This document shows, piece after piece, positions 8,845-18,646 of a stretch of 64,000 nucleotides of DNA (positions are counted from its first letter, which is position 1; each line of letters begins with the position of its first letter). Source of the stretch: Paenibacillus baekrokdamisoli (GTDB lineage: Bacteria; Bacillota; Bacilli; Paenibacillales; Paenibacillaceae); NCBI RefSeq assembly GCF_003945345.1, contig NZ_AP019308.1, forward strand, positions 4,295,501 to 4,359,500. Reading direction: 5' to 3'. A program made the translations under genes and the position numbers. The notes beneath the pieces were generated by a model. That model did not search any database. It saw only the letters and a list, made by a program, of their open reading frames with translations, and was not told the origin of the DNA.

Positions 8845-9791
8845 AGGTATTCCCCCCTTGTCTCAGCAACAAATGTAGTTTCAAATTCTTTTATATTACT
8901 AAACGGGAGCATAAACCAAACAACCCTATATTTATTAATTGGGCTTAATGAAAATTCTGTTTTAATGTGATTTGCCAAACTTTGAACTTCACCTAAACAG
9001 AGTGTTTTTATATGATCTTCCATTTTTGAAAAAGGAATATTTTTTAGTTGTGCTGTTGTTTTTGAATCATAACCTGTAAATACACAAATTGTATATTTAG
9101 TATTTGCTCTTACCTTACTATCTGGTTTGGCGAAATCTTTAAGTGCTGCTACTAATTTTTCATCATTTATATCATTCATAGCAAATTGATCTAAGAGATA
9201 TATATCTTGGTCAACAACTCTTTTCCCGTTCTTTACGCCGAAATGGTCATAGATCGAAGATAATGCCGCTGTAACTGATTGTTTTATATTACTTCTTAGT
9301 TTAGATTCACCTATGTATAATATCAGCTCATTATTCTGGTGATCAAAAGAAGCATGAACACCATCGGAACCAAAGTTTTGCATATTAGTATTTGTTTTAT
9401 GCCCATGCTTAGTTATTACTTTAGGTACTTGTAATATGCCCTCTTTCATCATCCAAAGAATAAACTCGCCCAAATCACCTTGTTTACTTTTACTTACTAA
9501 AAGTCTTACCGCATCTCTAGATAATCTCTGAAAGTCTCTAGGGTTTTTACTTTCATAAGCTTCCACAATAACTGCTAGGGAATGAACATATTGCGTTAAC
9601 ATATCAGCAAGGTACTTTGCTAAATCTGTAATTCTTGGTTCACCAAGATCATCTATTTTTAAATAGTAACAATCAACATTCAATCGATATTCAGGTTCAC
9701 AACATTCGAAATGTAATTGATTAAAAATATTCTCACATGCTTCTTTTTGATCTTTTAATCTAGTTTCCAATAAATTTCGACGTGAACTCAT
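8841..9791 (-). CDS. hamA: Hachiman HamA, DUF1837 nuclease effector
   Basis: 316-residue DUF1837 (HamA_C) protein. The nuclease core is readable: GDLGEFILW (E109), NFGSDGVHASFD (D143), then LYIGESKLR giving E162-x-K164, the PD-(D/E)XK catalytic set. It starts at ATG 9791 with AAGGCGG upstream and overlaps HamB by 4 bp. In characterised systems HamA degrades DNA once HamB is activated, causing abortive defence. There is no sign of truncation. The A/T-rich composition matches HamB. The 357 bp upstream (9792-10148) hold only the Wadjet terminator and A/T-rich DNA that may carry the hamAB promoter; I could not pick convincing -35/-10 boxes. Confidence 0.9.
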   Translation of the reverse strand: MSSRRNLLETRLKDQKEACENIFNQLHFECCEPEYRLNVDCYYLKIDDLGEPRITDLAKYLADMLTQYVHSLAVIVEAYESKNPRDFQRLSRDAVRLLVSKSKQGDLGEFILWMMKEGILQVPKVITKHGHKTNTNMQNFGSDGVHASFDHQNNELILYIGESKLRSNIKQSVTAALSSIYDHFGVKNGKRVVDQDIYLLDQFAMNDINDEKLVAALKDFAKPDSKVRANTKYTICVFTGYDSKTTAQLKNIPFSKMEDHIKTLCLGEVQSLANHIKTEFSLSPINKYRVVWFMLPFSNIKEFETTFVAETRGEYL

Positions 9792-9977
9792 TAGTCAGTC
9801 CGCCTTCCATGTTGGGACTATCGTATTAATTATAATTCTATAGTACTACTTACATACCCATAATTCTACTTATTTTACCAATAAATTAGCTTCACTCACT
9901 TTCATATCCAACAAGGAGACATCTGCCAAAACAGACAAGCGGTGCTTATCAGACATGGACTTCAAATTTCTATTAAT

Positions 9978-10025
9978 AAAAGTAAAAAGAAGGCTCCTGC
10001 TTTGATTAAGCAAGAGCCTTCTTAC
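9978..10025 (-). terminator. Rho-independent terminator of the Wadjet operon
   Basis: Strong hairpin AAGAAGGCTC-TTGCTT / AAGCAGGAGCCTTCTT on the minus strand followed by TTTTTACTTTTATT. It sits ~125 bp after the JetC stop and upstream of hamA. Confidence 0.85.
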
Positions 10026-10148
10026 TATTCTGGTGTAAGTGCTGTTCAATCCTTTTATTAGTAGTGTTCTCTCTTATCCCTACACTACCAATAAAACCAA
10101 TGCATATGAGCGATACTGTCACATCTCATCTATTCTTTCAGCACCTTA

Positions 10149-13100
10149 TCATTTTCTTACCAGACCCGTAACTTTACTGCAGGGCACAGTTGGATCATGA
10201 TACACAATATACGCCTTGGAAAACCGGTCGAGGTACGAATTCTCGTGAGATTTTGGGGTAAGGATGATGAGCTTGCGCTGAAGCTCCCGTCCGTACAGAT
10301 CGAAGACCTTCAACTTACGCTGCTCATCCAGAGCGCTATCGAACTCGTCCAGAACAATAAAACCCGGAGCGGTCTGAAGATTTTGCAGCAAGGCGAGCGC
10401 AAACAGAAGGGAACTCAAGGATTCCTCGCCGCCGGATACGCCCTTCCCGACTTTGCCACCGCGAGCCTTGACACTAACATCTTCCAGTGTTCCTCGATGT
10501 CCTTCCTTGCGTGCTTTAATAAACAGATTAAAATGTGTCCTCCCCCGGCGATCCTCAAATTGATCCCACTCAATTTCTCCCTCGAATTGAAACAAGCTCA
10601 TATAGGATTTGAAGCGCTGCTGTATTTCAAGAACCCTCATGTTAATGGTTGTCTCCAACTGGTCCTTCAATTGACCGGTACGTTCCTGATCCTGCTCGAA
10701 CAAAAGGCTCGTCCGCTTATACTCATCCTGAAGACGATTATATTCCTCTTCAACCACCTTGTAGTTTTCTGGCGCTGCCGGATCGATACCCGTTTCATGT
10801 CGGGCATGGTCAAATTTCACTTTACCTGTTTCAAGGTTCGAACGGACTTGAGGTAAGGATGGAAACTGAAGCGAATTCAATGGCTGCTTATCATCATCAG
10901 AAAGTACTTCATTATAGATGTGCGAAGCTAACCGCTTGAACTCCTCCAGTTCCTGAATTACGCCCCTCTTTTCTCTGTTCACAGTATCAAGAGATTCGCT
11001 TCTTGACTTCAGTTGACTGGCAATCAGACTAAACTTTCGTACCTCGCTCTCCTGCTGATCCTGAATCTCCAGAAGCTTGCGCTGCTTTTTCCGTTTCTCA
11101 TTTTCCAGCTTGTCCAGTTGCTCCTCGATATTCTCGTAATCATGTTGCAGTTCTTTATGCTGATCATCTAAGTTTTGTAGGTGACACTGTTTGGCGGTCA
11201 ACGCTTCATATTTCTCCTTCTGCTGACCTAGTCTCACGTAAAATTCGGCTTCTCCATGTAGCTCGTTATGTTCATGTTCCAACTTCACTTGCTTTTTTAT
11301 TAGCTCTGTTTGATCTTGTCGCAGCTTCCGTATCTGCTCCAGCAGCTCCGTTCTTTTGTCTACTTCTTCTGCATACTTATTGACTATGCTAACCCGCTCA
11401 TGCTCCCTCGTCATAAAAGCTTCCGCTTCCCGAACTAATTGAATAATGCTATTCAACTCTTGCAGTTTCTTTGTAGCTTGACGGATCGACTCTTCACCTC
11501 TCTGAATCTTGAGGGACAATTCATAGATACTCTTCCCAATTTCTTCCTTGCGAGCGATAAGAGCACGTGTGCTCAAAATATAACGTTTCTTTTCTTGTGA
11601 ACCGCGAATCCCCATCGAATCTATCAGCATCCCATTTTCAATCCGAAGATCACCGTCCTTGAAAAACTGCTCTACCCACCACAGAGCCTTTACTGCATGT
11701 GGAAACTCCTCCTCCTCGTTCAGTCCTCCTTTCACCCGAAGCTGCAGCGACTTCAGCTCCGTTACTGAACGATCAGGCACCACCTTACGCAACGGTACAT
11801 GGTACAGGTCATTCGGAGCGGCAACCATATATCCATCAAAAAATATCGTGTACTTAATCGAATTAAAACGCTCTTCCAATTTGAGGTGTGCGGACTCGCT
11901 CAGCTCCACCAATTCACGTAAAGCATATGCCCTAATCCCTCTTCCATTGAAATATGCCAAAGAGTCCATTTGCCGCCGGGACCAATCGTGCTCATCATCA
12001 AGCCGAGCAAGTTCTTCTTCTAACTCACTCATGCTGTTCATATTCTTCAACCTATCATCCTTAGCCATGGAAATGGATTTATCCAGCCGTTCTAGCTCTT
12101 CCTGTACATAATGGCTACTCATATATTGACGAAGCCGCTCCTGATGCTCGATCTCCTTCACTTTATCCTGCTCGATTGCAGCCTCTAGTCTGGATATTCC
12201 GCGCGATAGATTCTCACTCTCAGTCTCATCTCTCTCGATATCAAGCTTCAGCTTAGCCTCTCGCTCAGCCGTATCAGTCATTTGTGAGGTAACGTGTGCT
12301 AACTGCTGCTTGACTTCCTCCTCCGTCCGAGTAATACGCTCCTTTTCTTTGCTGACATCCTGAAGCTCCAGCCCCAGCTGAGCAACAACCTTCTTGATTC
12401 CCCCCATTTCAGCATCAAGTGCTTGAAGCTGTTCTTCATATTGAGAATGTTCAGCTTTTAGCAGATTGATCCTCAGAAGTAAATCTATCAGCTGCTCTCC
12501 AACCTCAGCTGCACCCTCTTTTATTCCCACTATATGATCCTGCTGCTGTTCCTTATCAAGCTCAAGCTGCTCCAATTGGCTGCTCAACTGCTCTTGCTCG
12601 CGCTTATAATAGTCTTCCAAATGAAGCAGAGAACTGGCATACAATTTACCGCCTTCAAGCAAGCGCCGCTGATTGTCTTCATACCGATCAAGATCTGATT
12701 TCTTCATCTTTAACCCTTGCTTCTTATAAGCTACATTATTTTCAGCAACACGTAGTGTCTCCTGCGTCTCCTTCAGTTTCTCGATGCTCTCTTCCCAGTT
12801 GCGCTGCACCTGATCAATACCATGCATTTCTGCAAATATTCGAAATCTCTCCTCAGGGTGCATCACCGCAAACTGATTGACCTCCTGCTGATACCAGATG
12901 AGATAAAACATATCCGGATCGATCTTGTACTTGTACTGGAGATCCCTCTTATATCCAGTGAAATTGTACTGACGGTCGCCGGAGGTATATCGAACTACTT
13001 CCTCCCATGCCCGAATGTCGTCACCGGAGGAAATGACGAATTCCTTCTTGATCGGCTGTCCTGGCTCCTGAAGGATATAAAGTGCAAATTCAATAAACTC

Positions 13101-13367
13101 AGGTGCATCGATCCGTATATGACCCTCATTCTTAAAAAGCAACCTGATATGAGCCTTCCAGATCTCATCCGGTGCCAGATTGCGCGACCTTAGACCCTCA
13201 AGTTCAACCTTAGAAGAGTACAATACAGCCCCCATACAGTACGTTATCGTTGATTTTCCCGCTCCATTCGGCCCAGTAATAAGAACATGCTCTTCCTGTC
13301 CGGATAAATCCATTTTGGTACCCTCATAATCTCGAATGCCGCTAAACCACATTTGCCAAGGTATCAT
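10149..13367 (-). CDS. jetC: Wadjet JetC, SMC-like ATPase (MukB/MksB-type)
   Basis: 1072-residue SMC-type ATPase, the loop-extruding motor of the Wadjet plasmid-defence complex. Walker A is near the N-terminus (ITGPNGAGKSTITY, ~30-43). Long charged coiled coils (~200-520 and 620-800) flank a hinge-like globular part. The C-terminal head has the signature GVSGGEESLSSLLFALALL and Walker B FIVLDEFDSALDEQ. It starts 3 bp after the JetB stop (ATG 13367). Wadjet complexes recognise and cleave small circular DNA; JetC supplies the ATPase. Length is typical of a Wadjet/MksB rather than a chromosomal Smc. Confidence 0.92.
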   Translation of the reverse strand: MIPWQMWFSGIRDYEGTKMDLSGQEEHVLITGPNGAGKSTITYCMGAVLYSSKVELEGLRSRNLAPDEIWKAHIRLLFKNEGHIRIDAPEFIEFALYILQEPGQPIKKEFVISSGDDIRAWEEVVRYTSGDRQYNFTGYKRDLQYKYKIDPDMFYLIWYQQEVNQFAVMHPEERFRIFAEMHGIDQVQRNWEESIEKLKETQETLRVAENNVAYKKQGLKMKKSDLDRYEDNQRRLLEGGKLYASSLLHLEDYYKREQEQLSSQLEQLELDKEQQQDHIVGIKEGAAEVGEQLIDLLLRINLLKAEHSQYEEQLQALDAEMGGIKKVVAQLGLELQDVSKEKERITRTEEEVKQQLAHVTSQMTDTAEREAKLKLDIERDETESENLSRGISRLEAAIEQDKVKEIEHQERLRQYMSSHYVQEELERLDKSISMAKDDRLKNMNSMSELEEELARLDDEHDWSRRQMDSLAYFNGRGIRAYALRELVELSESAHLKLEERFNSIKYTIFFDGYMVAAPNDLYHVPLRKVVPDRSVTELKSLQLRVKGGLNEEEEFPHAVKALWWVEQFFKDGDLRIENGMLIDSMGIRGSQEKKRYILSTRALIARKEEIGKSIYELSLKIQRGEESIRQATKKLQELNSIIQLVREAEAFMTREHERVSIVNKYAEEVDKRTELLEQIRKLRQDQTELIKKQVKLEHEHNELHGEAEFYVRLGQQKEKYEALTAKQCHLQNLDDQHKELQHDYENIEEQLDKLENEKRKKQRKLLEIQDQQESEVRKFSLIASQLKSRSESLDTVNREKRGVIQELEEFKRLASHIYNEVLSDDDKQPLNSLQFPSLPQVRSNLETGKVKFDHARHETGIDPAAPENYKVVEEEYNRLQDEYKRTSLLFEQDQERTGQLKDQLETTINMRVLEIQQRFKSYMSLFQFEGEIEWDQFEDRRGRTHFNLFIKARKEGHRGTLEDVSVKARGGKVGKGVSGGEESLSSLLFALALLQNLQTAPGFIVLDEFDSALDEQRKLKVFDLYGRELQRKLIILTPKSHENSYLDRFSKAYIVYHDPTVPCSKVTGLVRK

Positions 13368-13369
13368 CG

Positions 13370-14104
13370 TTATGACTCCGTTCCTTCCTGATACAGGTTA
13401 TATCGTTTGAAAAATTTCAACACTTCTTCCTTGTTTAGCTGATTGGACTGACTGAATTCCACCATACGACGCAAGAAAGAATCCGAGAACATATGCACGC
13501 CAATCGCTGTAATTTGATAAGCCTTCTCAGGAGAATTCGTGTCGTATTCCTCAAGCGCCCCAATCTTCCGAAGCTGATCAATATTAAGCAGCAAGCGCTG
13601 ATTCGCCTTCGTAGTCTCATGCCCAAACGCATGTAGCAATTGATCAAAAAGTGTGAATTCATGCTGCAGCACCTCCTGCTGATAGAACATGAACAACAGA
13701 ATCGCCAGACTTTCCTTGGATAACGTACTGCGAGCGGCTCTAGCCGGAACTCTCATCATAACTACAACTTGATCTCGTTTCTCATCATAAATAACTTGAA
13801 AAAAGCGGCTTACCGCCTGATTGACCCGCTGCAAAAATGAATCAAATTTTTTATCCCCTTCTGAAATCCGCAGCAGCTTCTCAACCTCTCTTCTCGATAA
13901 ACCGAAATTACCGGCACGAATTGTAGCGGAAGAAGAAAACAAAATATTCATAAACGCCAGTTCCTCTTCTTCAGTCAACATCCCTTTCAGTGATTGCATC
14001 ACGTTGAGTGGATTAGTATTGAGACTCTCTAGGTATCCATCGGTATCCACTCGCTCCCGTGCAACTGCTCCCGCTTCGAAAAAGTTCGTTTCCTGCTCAG
14101 ACAT
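13370..14104 (-). CDS. jetB: Wadjet JetB, kite-like subunit (DUF4194/MksE-type)
   Basis: Small winged-helix (KITE) subunit that binds the kleisin JetA and the SMC heads. About 244 residues from the preferred ATG 14104, which has GGGGAGTGGAG upstream; an in-frame codon at 14122 gives 250 residues. Helical content, the size, and the position between JetA (8-bp overlap) and JetC (2-bp gap) identify it; no catalytic motif is expected. Assignment is mainly by size and synteny. Confidence 0.85.
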   Translation of the reverse strand: MSEQETNFFEAGAVARERVDTDGYLESLNTNPLNVMQSLKGMLTEEEELAFMNILFSSSATIRAGNFGLSRREVEKLLRISEGDKKFDSFLQRVNQAVSRFFQVIYDEKRDQVVVMMRVPARAARSTLSKESLAILLFMFYQQEVLQHEFTLFDQLLHAFGHETTKANQRLLLNIDQLRKIGALEEYDTNSPEKAYQITAIGVHMFSDSFLRRMVEFSQSNQLNKEEVLKFFKRYNLYQEGTES

Positions 14105-15560
14105 ATTCTCCACTCCCCTCATTCCTCACTATCTCGTCCAATCGTGCTCGGCTGCTTCGTTTCTTAATGAGTTTATTTCGATCATCACGACTCATCCACT
14201 CCCATTTTTTCTCATAAAGCGGCTGGTCAATCACTTTCTCCTTTGATGCCTCATCGATCGTTATTTTCTTGTTGCCGACCAAAGCTGCAATAGCAGTCAA
14301 CGAATTGATGGCATCACCCCATTCCGCGGAGGTTGCCTCGATCATCACCTGCTCCATCAGGGCTTCTTCGACCTGTTCCATATATCTTTCAATGGCGTCC
14401 GTCTGAATCATTGATTTCGTAAGCAACCACTGAGATTCCCCCATCAGCTCACCCAAGTGATCAATGGATATTTCCTCTTCCATATATATCACTTCCATCT
14501 CTTCTTCCCTTATCGGATCAGTCAAAGGCTCATACGCCTCCAGGTAATGAACGGATTCGCGGATAGCATCTGCCGATATGGGCGCAGCAAATTTAACGGG
14601 TACCCATAATCCGTCTGAGGATTCTCCTTCATACTGATCTTGCTCCATAAAGCTCATAAGCTGATGAGCGTTCGGTATATCCGATTCTAGTGGAGGATCA
14701 TACATCTTCAAGATGAATTCTCTTACCTTTTCAGGATTAATGGTGGATGAGAGCACCGTTTGCTGCATTGTCGTAAACTTTAAATATTTATTGATCATCC
14801 CAATACTAAGGTTCGTTCCCTCAGCGAGCACAGCCGTTCCTTGATGCATCAGATTGCTCAAAACGAGGCTATCCTCCAGCGTCTGGAATTGACGAAACCG
14901 CTCCTTTAGCTTCACCTCTAACTCCTGCATGAGCTGATGAATGATTTCAAGCTGGGGCAAAGCATTTCGATCAGCAAGCATCTCCAACTCCCGCTCATTC
15001 ATCAGCTTAATGGCATTCTCGACGTTTCGAATCATACTGGCAATTTTGTTGCCGCCCGATATACCGTGATCATCATAGGCCTCGCTGATCTCAGCATCTC
15101 GTCTGGCCTGAAACAGTGAGCGTCCAATATCGTCATGCATATAATAGGCAAGGGAATCGTTAGCGAGCCGAATAAGAGCATCCATCATTCGTTTACCAAC
15201 ATCCCGCATCTTCAGCTGCCTTGTTTGCTTGGAAATCCAGTTGTACTTGACGAGCACATTGATAATTTGCTCTACCTTTTTCCTGCTGGGAGGCTCCGGG
15301 TCGCTATAACGGTTCTTGTAGCGATAATACAGCGTATCCGAATTCTCGATCGGTTCGTCAAGCCCAAGCGCTTCTTCATTAATCAATTGAATAATCCGTA
15401 AGAACCGTAAAATTTCAGAAGGTGTTTGGAACGCATTCTGTGATCCCAGGTCACTCAGCACCCCTGATAAGTAAGTGATATCCCTCATCGACTGAAGCAT
15501 TTCGGGCGAGGACTCACTATTTTGAAAAATCGATATTAATGGTTGATCCACTGTCTCCAA
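14097..15560 (-). CDS. jetA: Wadjet JetA, kleisin-like subunit (MksF-type)
   Basis: 487-residue mostly helical, acidic protein matching the kleisin slot of Wadjet/MksBEFG. It is expected to bridge the JetC heads and hold JetB dimers. The start is probably TTG 15560 (GGGAGGCAGAGAT then TTG), inside the last codons of the JetD gene, giving a 25-bp overlap. The C-terminus overlaps JetB. No enzymatic motif is seen, as expected. Confidence 0.85.
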   Translation of the reverse strand: METVDQPLISIFQNSESSPEMLQSMRDITYLSGVLSDLGSQNAFQTPSEILRFLRIIQLINEEALGLDEPIENSDTLYYRYKNRYSDPEPPSRKKVEQIINVLVKYNWISKQTRQLKMRDVGKRMMDALIRLANDSLAYYMHDDIGRSLFQARRDAEISEAYDDHGISGGNKIASMIRNVENAIKLMNERELEMLADRNALPQLEIIHQLMQELEVKLKERFRQFQTLEDSLVLSNLMHQGTAVLAEGTNLSIGMINKYLKFTTMQQTVLSSTINPEKVREFILKMYDPPLESDIPNAHQLMSFMEQDQYEGESSDGLWVPVKFAAPISADAIRESVHYLEAYEPLTDPIREEEMEVIYMEEEISIDHLGELMGESQWLLTKSMIQTDAIERYMEQVEEALMEQVMIEATSAEWGDAINSLTAIAALVGNKKITIDEASKEKVIDQPLYEKKWEWMSRDDRNKLIKKRSSRARLDEIVRNEGSGEYV

Positions 15561-16861
15561 ATCTCTGCCTCCCCTAATATTAGCTCCTGCTCCAGCCGAA
15601 CTTCCTGAAGAAGAGCCCTCATATACTGTTGATAATTAGACCAATCTTTCATCACCTTGTGATCGTGACAAATCCATTTCAGCGTAAGAGGATACGCAGA
15701 AACCACTTCAGCCATTTCTCCAGCAATGAGAAGACCATCCTCATCGTAGTCGCTCCAGAAGATCACTTGACGAATGTGACTGTTTATTAGCGAATTATGG
15801 ATGAACCTCTTATGTGAGCTTCTCAGGTGACCATCTACACATACAATCAGTGAGCCTGTCTCCCGCAAAAAATCACGCTCGGCAGCCAACCGCGTCAAAA
15901 TCCCGCGATTCTCGACCAACCAGAGAGTCGTTGCATCCGTACTGTACTGATCCTGTGCGATAGAAAGATCCGTCAATGCATGAACAGGACCCGCCTGATA
16001 ACACGACCAATGCCCGCTCAGATGCCCCGCGAAATATAAAGGCGTAATCTTTCCAGGACTAATCAACCCCAAGATTTCCGCAGATTGCCCACTCCACTCC
16101 TCTAGAGAGCTGATAAATTCATCTTTGTAATCATCAAATGCTTTGGATCCTCCGATGCCGCCATAATATTGTGCTCCGATCTCTTTCCAATCGAACGCCG
16201 CTTTACAACTAGATATCATTATGAACGCCAGTAGAAATAATAAAAATTTGATCTTTTTCACCGTGCTCCAACTCAAAGGTAATAAGTCTGATCCAGCAAG
16301 CTCTTCAACCTTCCAATACATGCTGACTGACACATGATGCGTGAGTAGAGACAGAATGGCTTCTCGCTCTCTATTGTTACTAACCAAATCTTTTAGTACC
16401 TTTTGAGCTTCTAGCTGATAGCTCGCAAACTGTCTTATCCGCTCCTGCTGTTCTTGATCTATTTTATTCTGCAGATATACAAATAAACGGTAGCCCATCC
16501 GATAGTGAACTCGTTCTATCGTTCTCCCGTCTCGCTCAAAGCGCATTTCCTTCATAATCCATCCCATATTTATCCACTCAAAGGCTTGTAGATCATCTTC
16601 AATAATCGCTCGCTTACCGAGAGTCCATTTTAATAAAGGCATATCCGGGGTTTGATTATCCTCTTGCAAATGTGCAGTCAACGATAGCGTTAAAGTACCA
16701 ACCTTCCGGAAGGTACGTGCTGTCCATTTTACGATGCCGACTTCAACTACAGACGATGTAATTCTAGTATAATTATCTGTATCCAGTTGCTCGCCGCTTT
16801 TTATGATATACTGCGATACATATTCAAAGACGTTTTCTATTGCGATCACCATACCCCTCAC
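15536..16861 (-). CDS. jetD: Wadjet JetD, Toprim nuclease subunit (DUF2220/DUF2399-like)
   Basis: 441-residue protein with a C-terminal Toprim-type fold: an early acidic site (VENRGILTRLAAERDF), a hydrophobic strand SLIVCVDGHLRSSHKRF and the DxD-like VIFWSDYDEDGLLIAGE. In Wadjet, JetD is the topoisomerase-VI-related nuclease that cuts the extruded plasmid. The N-terminal half is winged-helix-like. It is the first gene of this operon; the common description is A-B-C-D, so the order here is D-A-B-C, which may point to a different Wadjet subtype. Start is uncertain among GTG 16861, ATG 16852 and GTG 16849. Confidence 0.85.
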   Translation of the reverse strand: MRGMVIAIENVFEYVSQYIIKSGEQLDTDNYTRITSSVVEVGIVKWTARTFRKVGTLTLSLTAHLQEDNQTPDMPLLKWTLGKRAIIEDDLQAFEWINMGWIMKEMRFERDGRTIERVHYRMGYRLFVYLQNKIDQEQQERIRQFASYQLEAQKVLKDLVSNNREREAILSLLTHHVSVSMYWKVEELAGSDLLPLSWSTVKKIKFLLFLLAFIMISSCKAAFDWKEIGAQYYGGIGGSKAFDDYKDEFISSLEEWSGQSAEILGLISPGKITPLYFAGHLSGHWSCYQAGPVHALTDLSIAQDQYSTDATTLWLVENRGILTRLAAERDFLRETGSLIVCVDGHLRSSHKRFIHNSLINSHIRQVIFWSDYDEDGLLIAGEMAEVVSAYPLTLKWICHDHKVMKDWSNYQQYMRALLQEVRLEQELILGEAEIWRQWINH

Positions 16862-16978
16862 AGTATCAGTTATTTACTAAGTCTCTCTAACTCTTACTGT
16901 TTATTCTATCAATAAAGCAGTAGAGTTGCAGTAGAGCAATATTGGTATATAAGATCCACACGCTACTTCTGTCAGGAA

Positions 16979-17740
16979 AAATAAAAAAACTCCGCCGAGT
17001 GATAGAGGAGGTTGCTGGTTGATTCGTTTAACATTCTTTAAAGCACTTTGACAGGTCGATCCGCCTTGGAGTTGTTGAACCCCATATAGAGCTGCACGAC
17101 TTCATCCCCACGAAGGCTGCCTGTGTTTTTTAATAAGCAGCAGGCAGTGATACCTTCCTCTCTCGACACAAACGAAGGTTGTGATAGTTCAAATGTGGTA
17201 TAGGACAATCCATAACCGTAGGCTAGGCACGGCTCAATCGCCTCTTTTTCCAAAAGAGTATACCCATGGTAATAACCATAAGCAATTTGAGTAGCATCCC
17301 AATCCACCTGTGGTAAATCACTTTCCCTCTTGGGCAGAACAAAAGGGAGTTTCCCGCCGAGATTTATGTCTCCAAACGAAGTTTTGGCAATAACCGTTCC
17401 TCCCTCCATCCCAGGGTAGTGTGCCATGAGAATAGCCGGAACACTGTCTTTCCACAATCATAATCATGTTGCCACCGATGAGTACGACTGCGGTATTAGG
17501 GTTGACGGAGCCAATAGTCTGAAAGAGTTCGATATCATCTTTTTGCAGCCCTAATGATTGGACACAGTCACCGTCAACCGACTTGGCGACGTCCGTATCT
17601 GCAACGAATTCACCCTCGTCGTTGTGGTTGTATCCAGCTATCAAAACGACTGCATCGGCTGATCGAGCCAGTTTTGCAGCATCGTCCATATCTCACCTTT
17701 ATAGAAGACCACTTCACAATCGGGCAACAATTTATGTTTT
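16979..17740 (-). pseudogene. Decayed GH3 beta-glucosidase fragment with trailing terminator-like sequence
   Basis: Pieces of a family 3 glycoside hydrolase C-terminal domain are readable in three frames: KLLPDCEVVFYKGE (around 17700), AKLARSADAVVLIAGYNHND, and then VPAILMAHYPGMEGGTVIAK...GGKLPFVLP...CLAYGYGLSYTTF...GDEVVQLYMG. The frames are joined by shifts near 17690 and 17455. The last piece stops after DRPVKVL, well before the usual end, and the N-terminal catalytic domain is absent. T-rich imperfect-hairpin sequence at 16981-17017 may be its old terminator. It was an enzyme for cleaving beta-glucosides; it is now non-functional. Confidence 0.85.
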
Positions 17741-17820
17741 GGATATCAGCCTGCAGCGACCTTACACCAAACCCCCGATTTGCCCGTACAATACCCTATA
17801 CGCTGTAATTTAGGGGGGAC

Positions 17821-18615
17821 ATGATGATACGAATTTCGGGTTCTGATGTAGACCAAATAGATACATCCACGCTGTCGGAATTGGAAAGATCGATTTTACA
17901 AAAAAAGCAGAAAAGCTCGGTCACCTATCTATACGATTCTCCCACCGCATTGTTATTCGAGTTGAATATGCGAAGCAAAATCGTGGAGGCGGCCAAAGCG
18001 ATGAATGCAAGTCACGTAAGCTTCGCCACTTTTCATAATTCCCGAGCCAATGACAAGTTTTGGTCCCGAACGGATAATGGAGGTTTCCGACAAAAAGCCG
18101 GTGTCTTAACCTCCGACGCGATAAACGATATTTTTAAGAATAGTCGGCTGTACGGGTTTGAGTGCGCAACCGCAATGGTCATTATTTTGTATAAGGCAAC
18201 GCTCGATTCGATCGGCAAAGACAGATTTAATACCTATTTCAAGGATTTGTTCTTGTATGATTGGAATTATGACAACCACTTGCGGTTAGTTAGAGTGAAT
18301 GATAAGAATGAAGCGTATCCAGGGGATGTTCTCTATTTTGAAAATCCCGACCATAACCCGAAAACTCCGGAATGGCAGGGCGAGAACGCTATTATGCTTG
18401 CGGATAACCTATATTTCGGGCATGGCATAGGGATCAGAACGGAAGAGGGAATAATAGCCAGCCTTAATACAAACAGGAGATCGGGCAGTACGACATCCGC
18501 TTTCTTATCGGATGAGGTGGAGCATCCTGACTTTGAATATTTGCGCAAGCTTGAGAACCCTATTATGGCCAGAATAGGTATGCATACTTACATTTACAGA
18601 AGATTAGGATCGTGA
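17821..18615 (+). CDS. tgl: Protein-glutamine gamma-glutamyltransferase (spore-coat transglutaminase)
   Basis: Full-length match in size and motifs to the Bacillus Tgl enzyme (~245 residues), which cross-links spore-coat proteins by epsilon-(gamma-glutamyl)lysine bonds. The catalytic cysteine lies in YGFECATAMVIILYK (C115 from ATG 17821). The conserved downstream stretch includes PGDVLYFENPDHNPKTPEWQGEN and a GHGIGI segment. Two ATG codons in tandem follow a GGGGGG site; the second (17824) is better spaced. It is a monocistronic plus-strand gene between minus-strand neighbours and points to a spore-forming host. Confidence 0.92.
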   Translation: MMIRISGSDVDQIDTSTLSELERSILQKKQKSSVTYLYDSPTALLFELNMRSKIVEAAKAMNASHVSFATFHNSRANDKFWSRTDNGGFRQKAGVLTSDAINDIFKNSRLYGFECATAMVIILYKATLDSIGKDRFNTYFKDLFLYDWNYDNHLRLVRVNDKNEAYPGDVLYFENPDHNPKTPEWQGENAIMLADNLYFGHGIGIRTEEGIIASLNTNRRSGSTTSAFLSDEVEHPDFEYLRKLENPIMARIGMHTYIYRRLGS

Positions 18616-18646
18616 TAAACAGAGTATCTTGTGACCTTGTTCCAAA

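Noticed and set aside
10197-10939. Plus-strand frames opposite the end of JetC
   Set aside because: They are antisense to the SMC head domain and show no family features.
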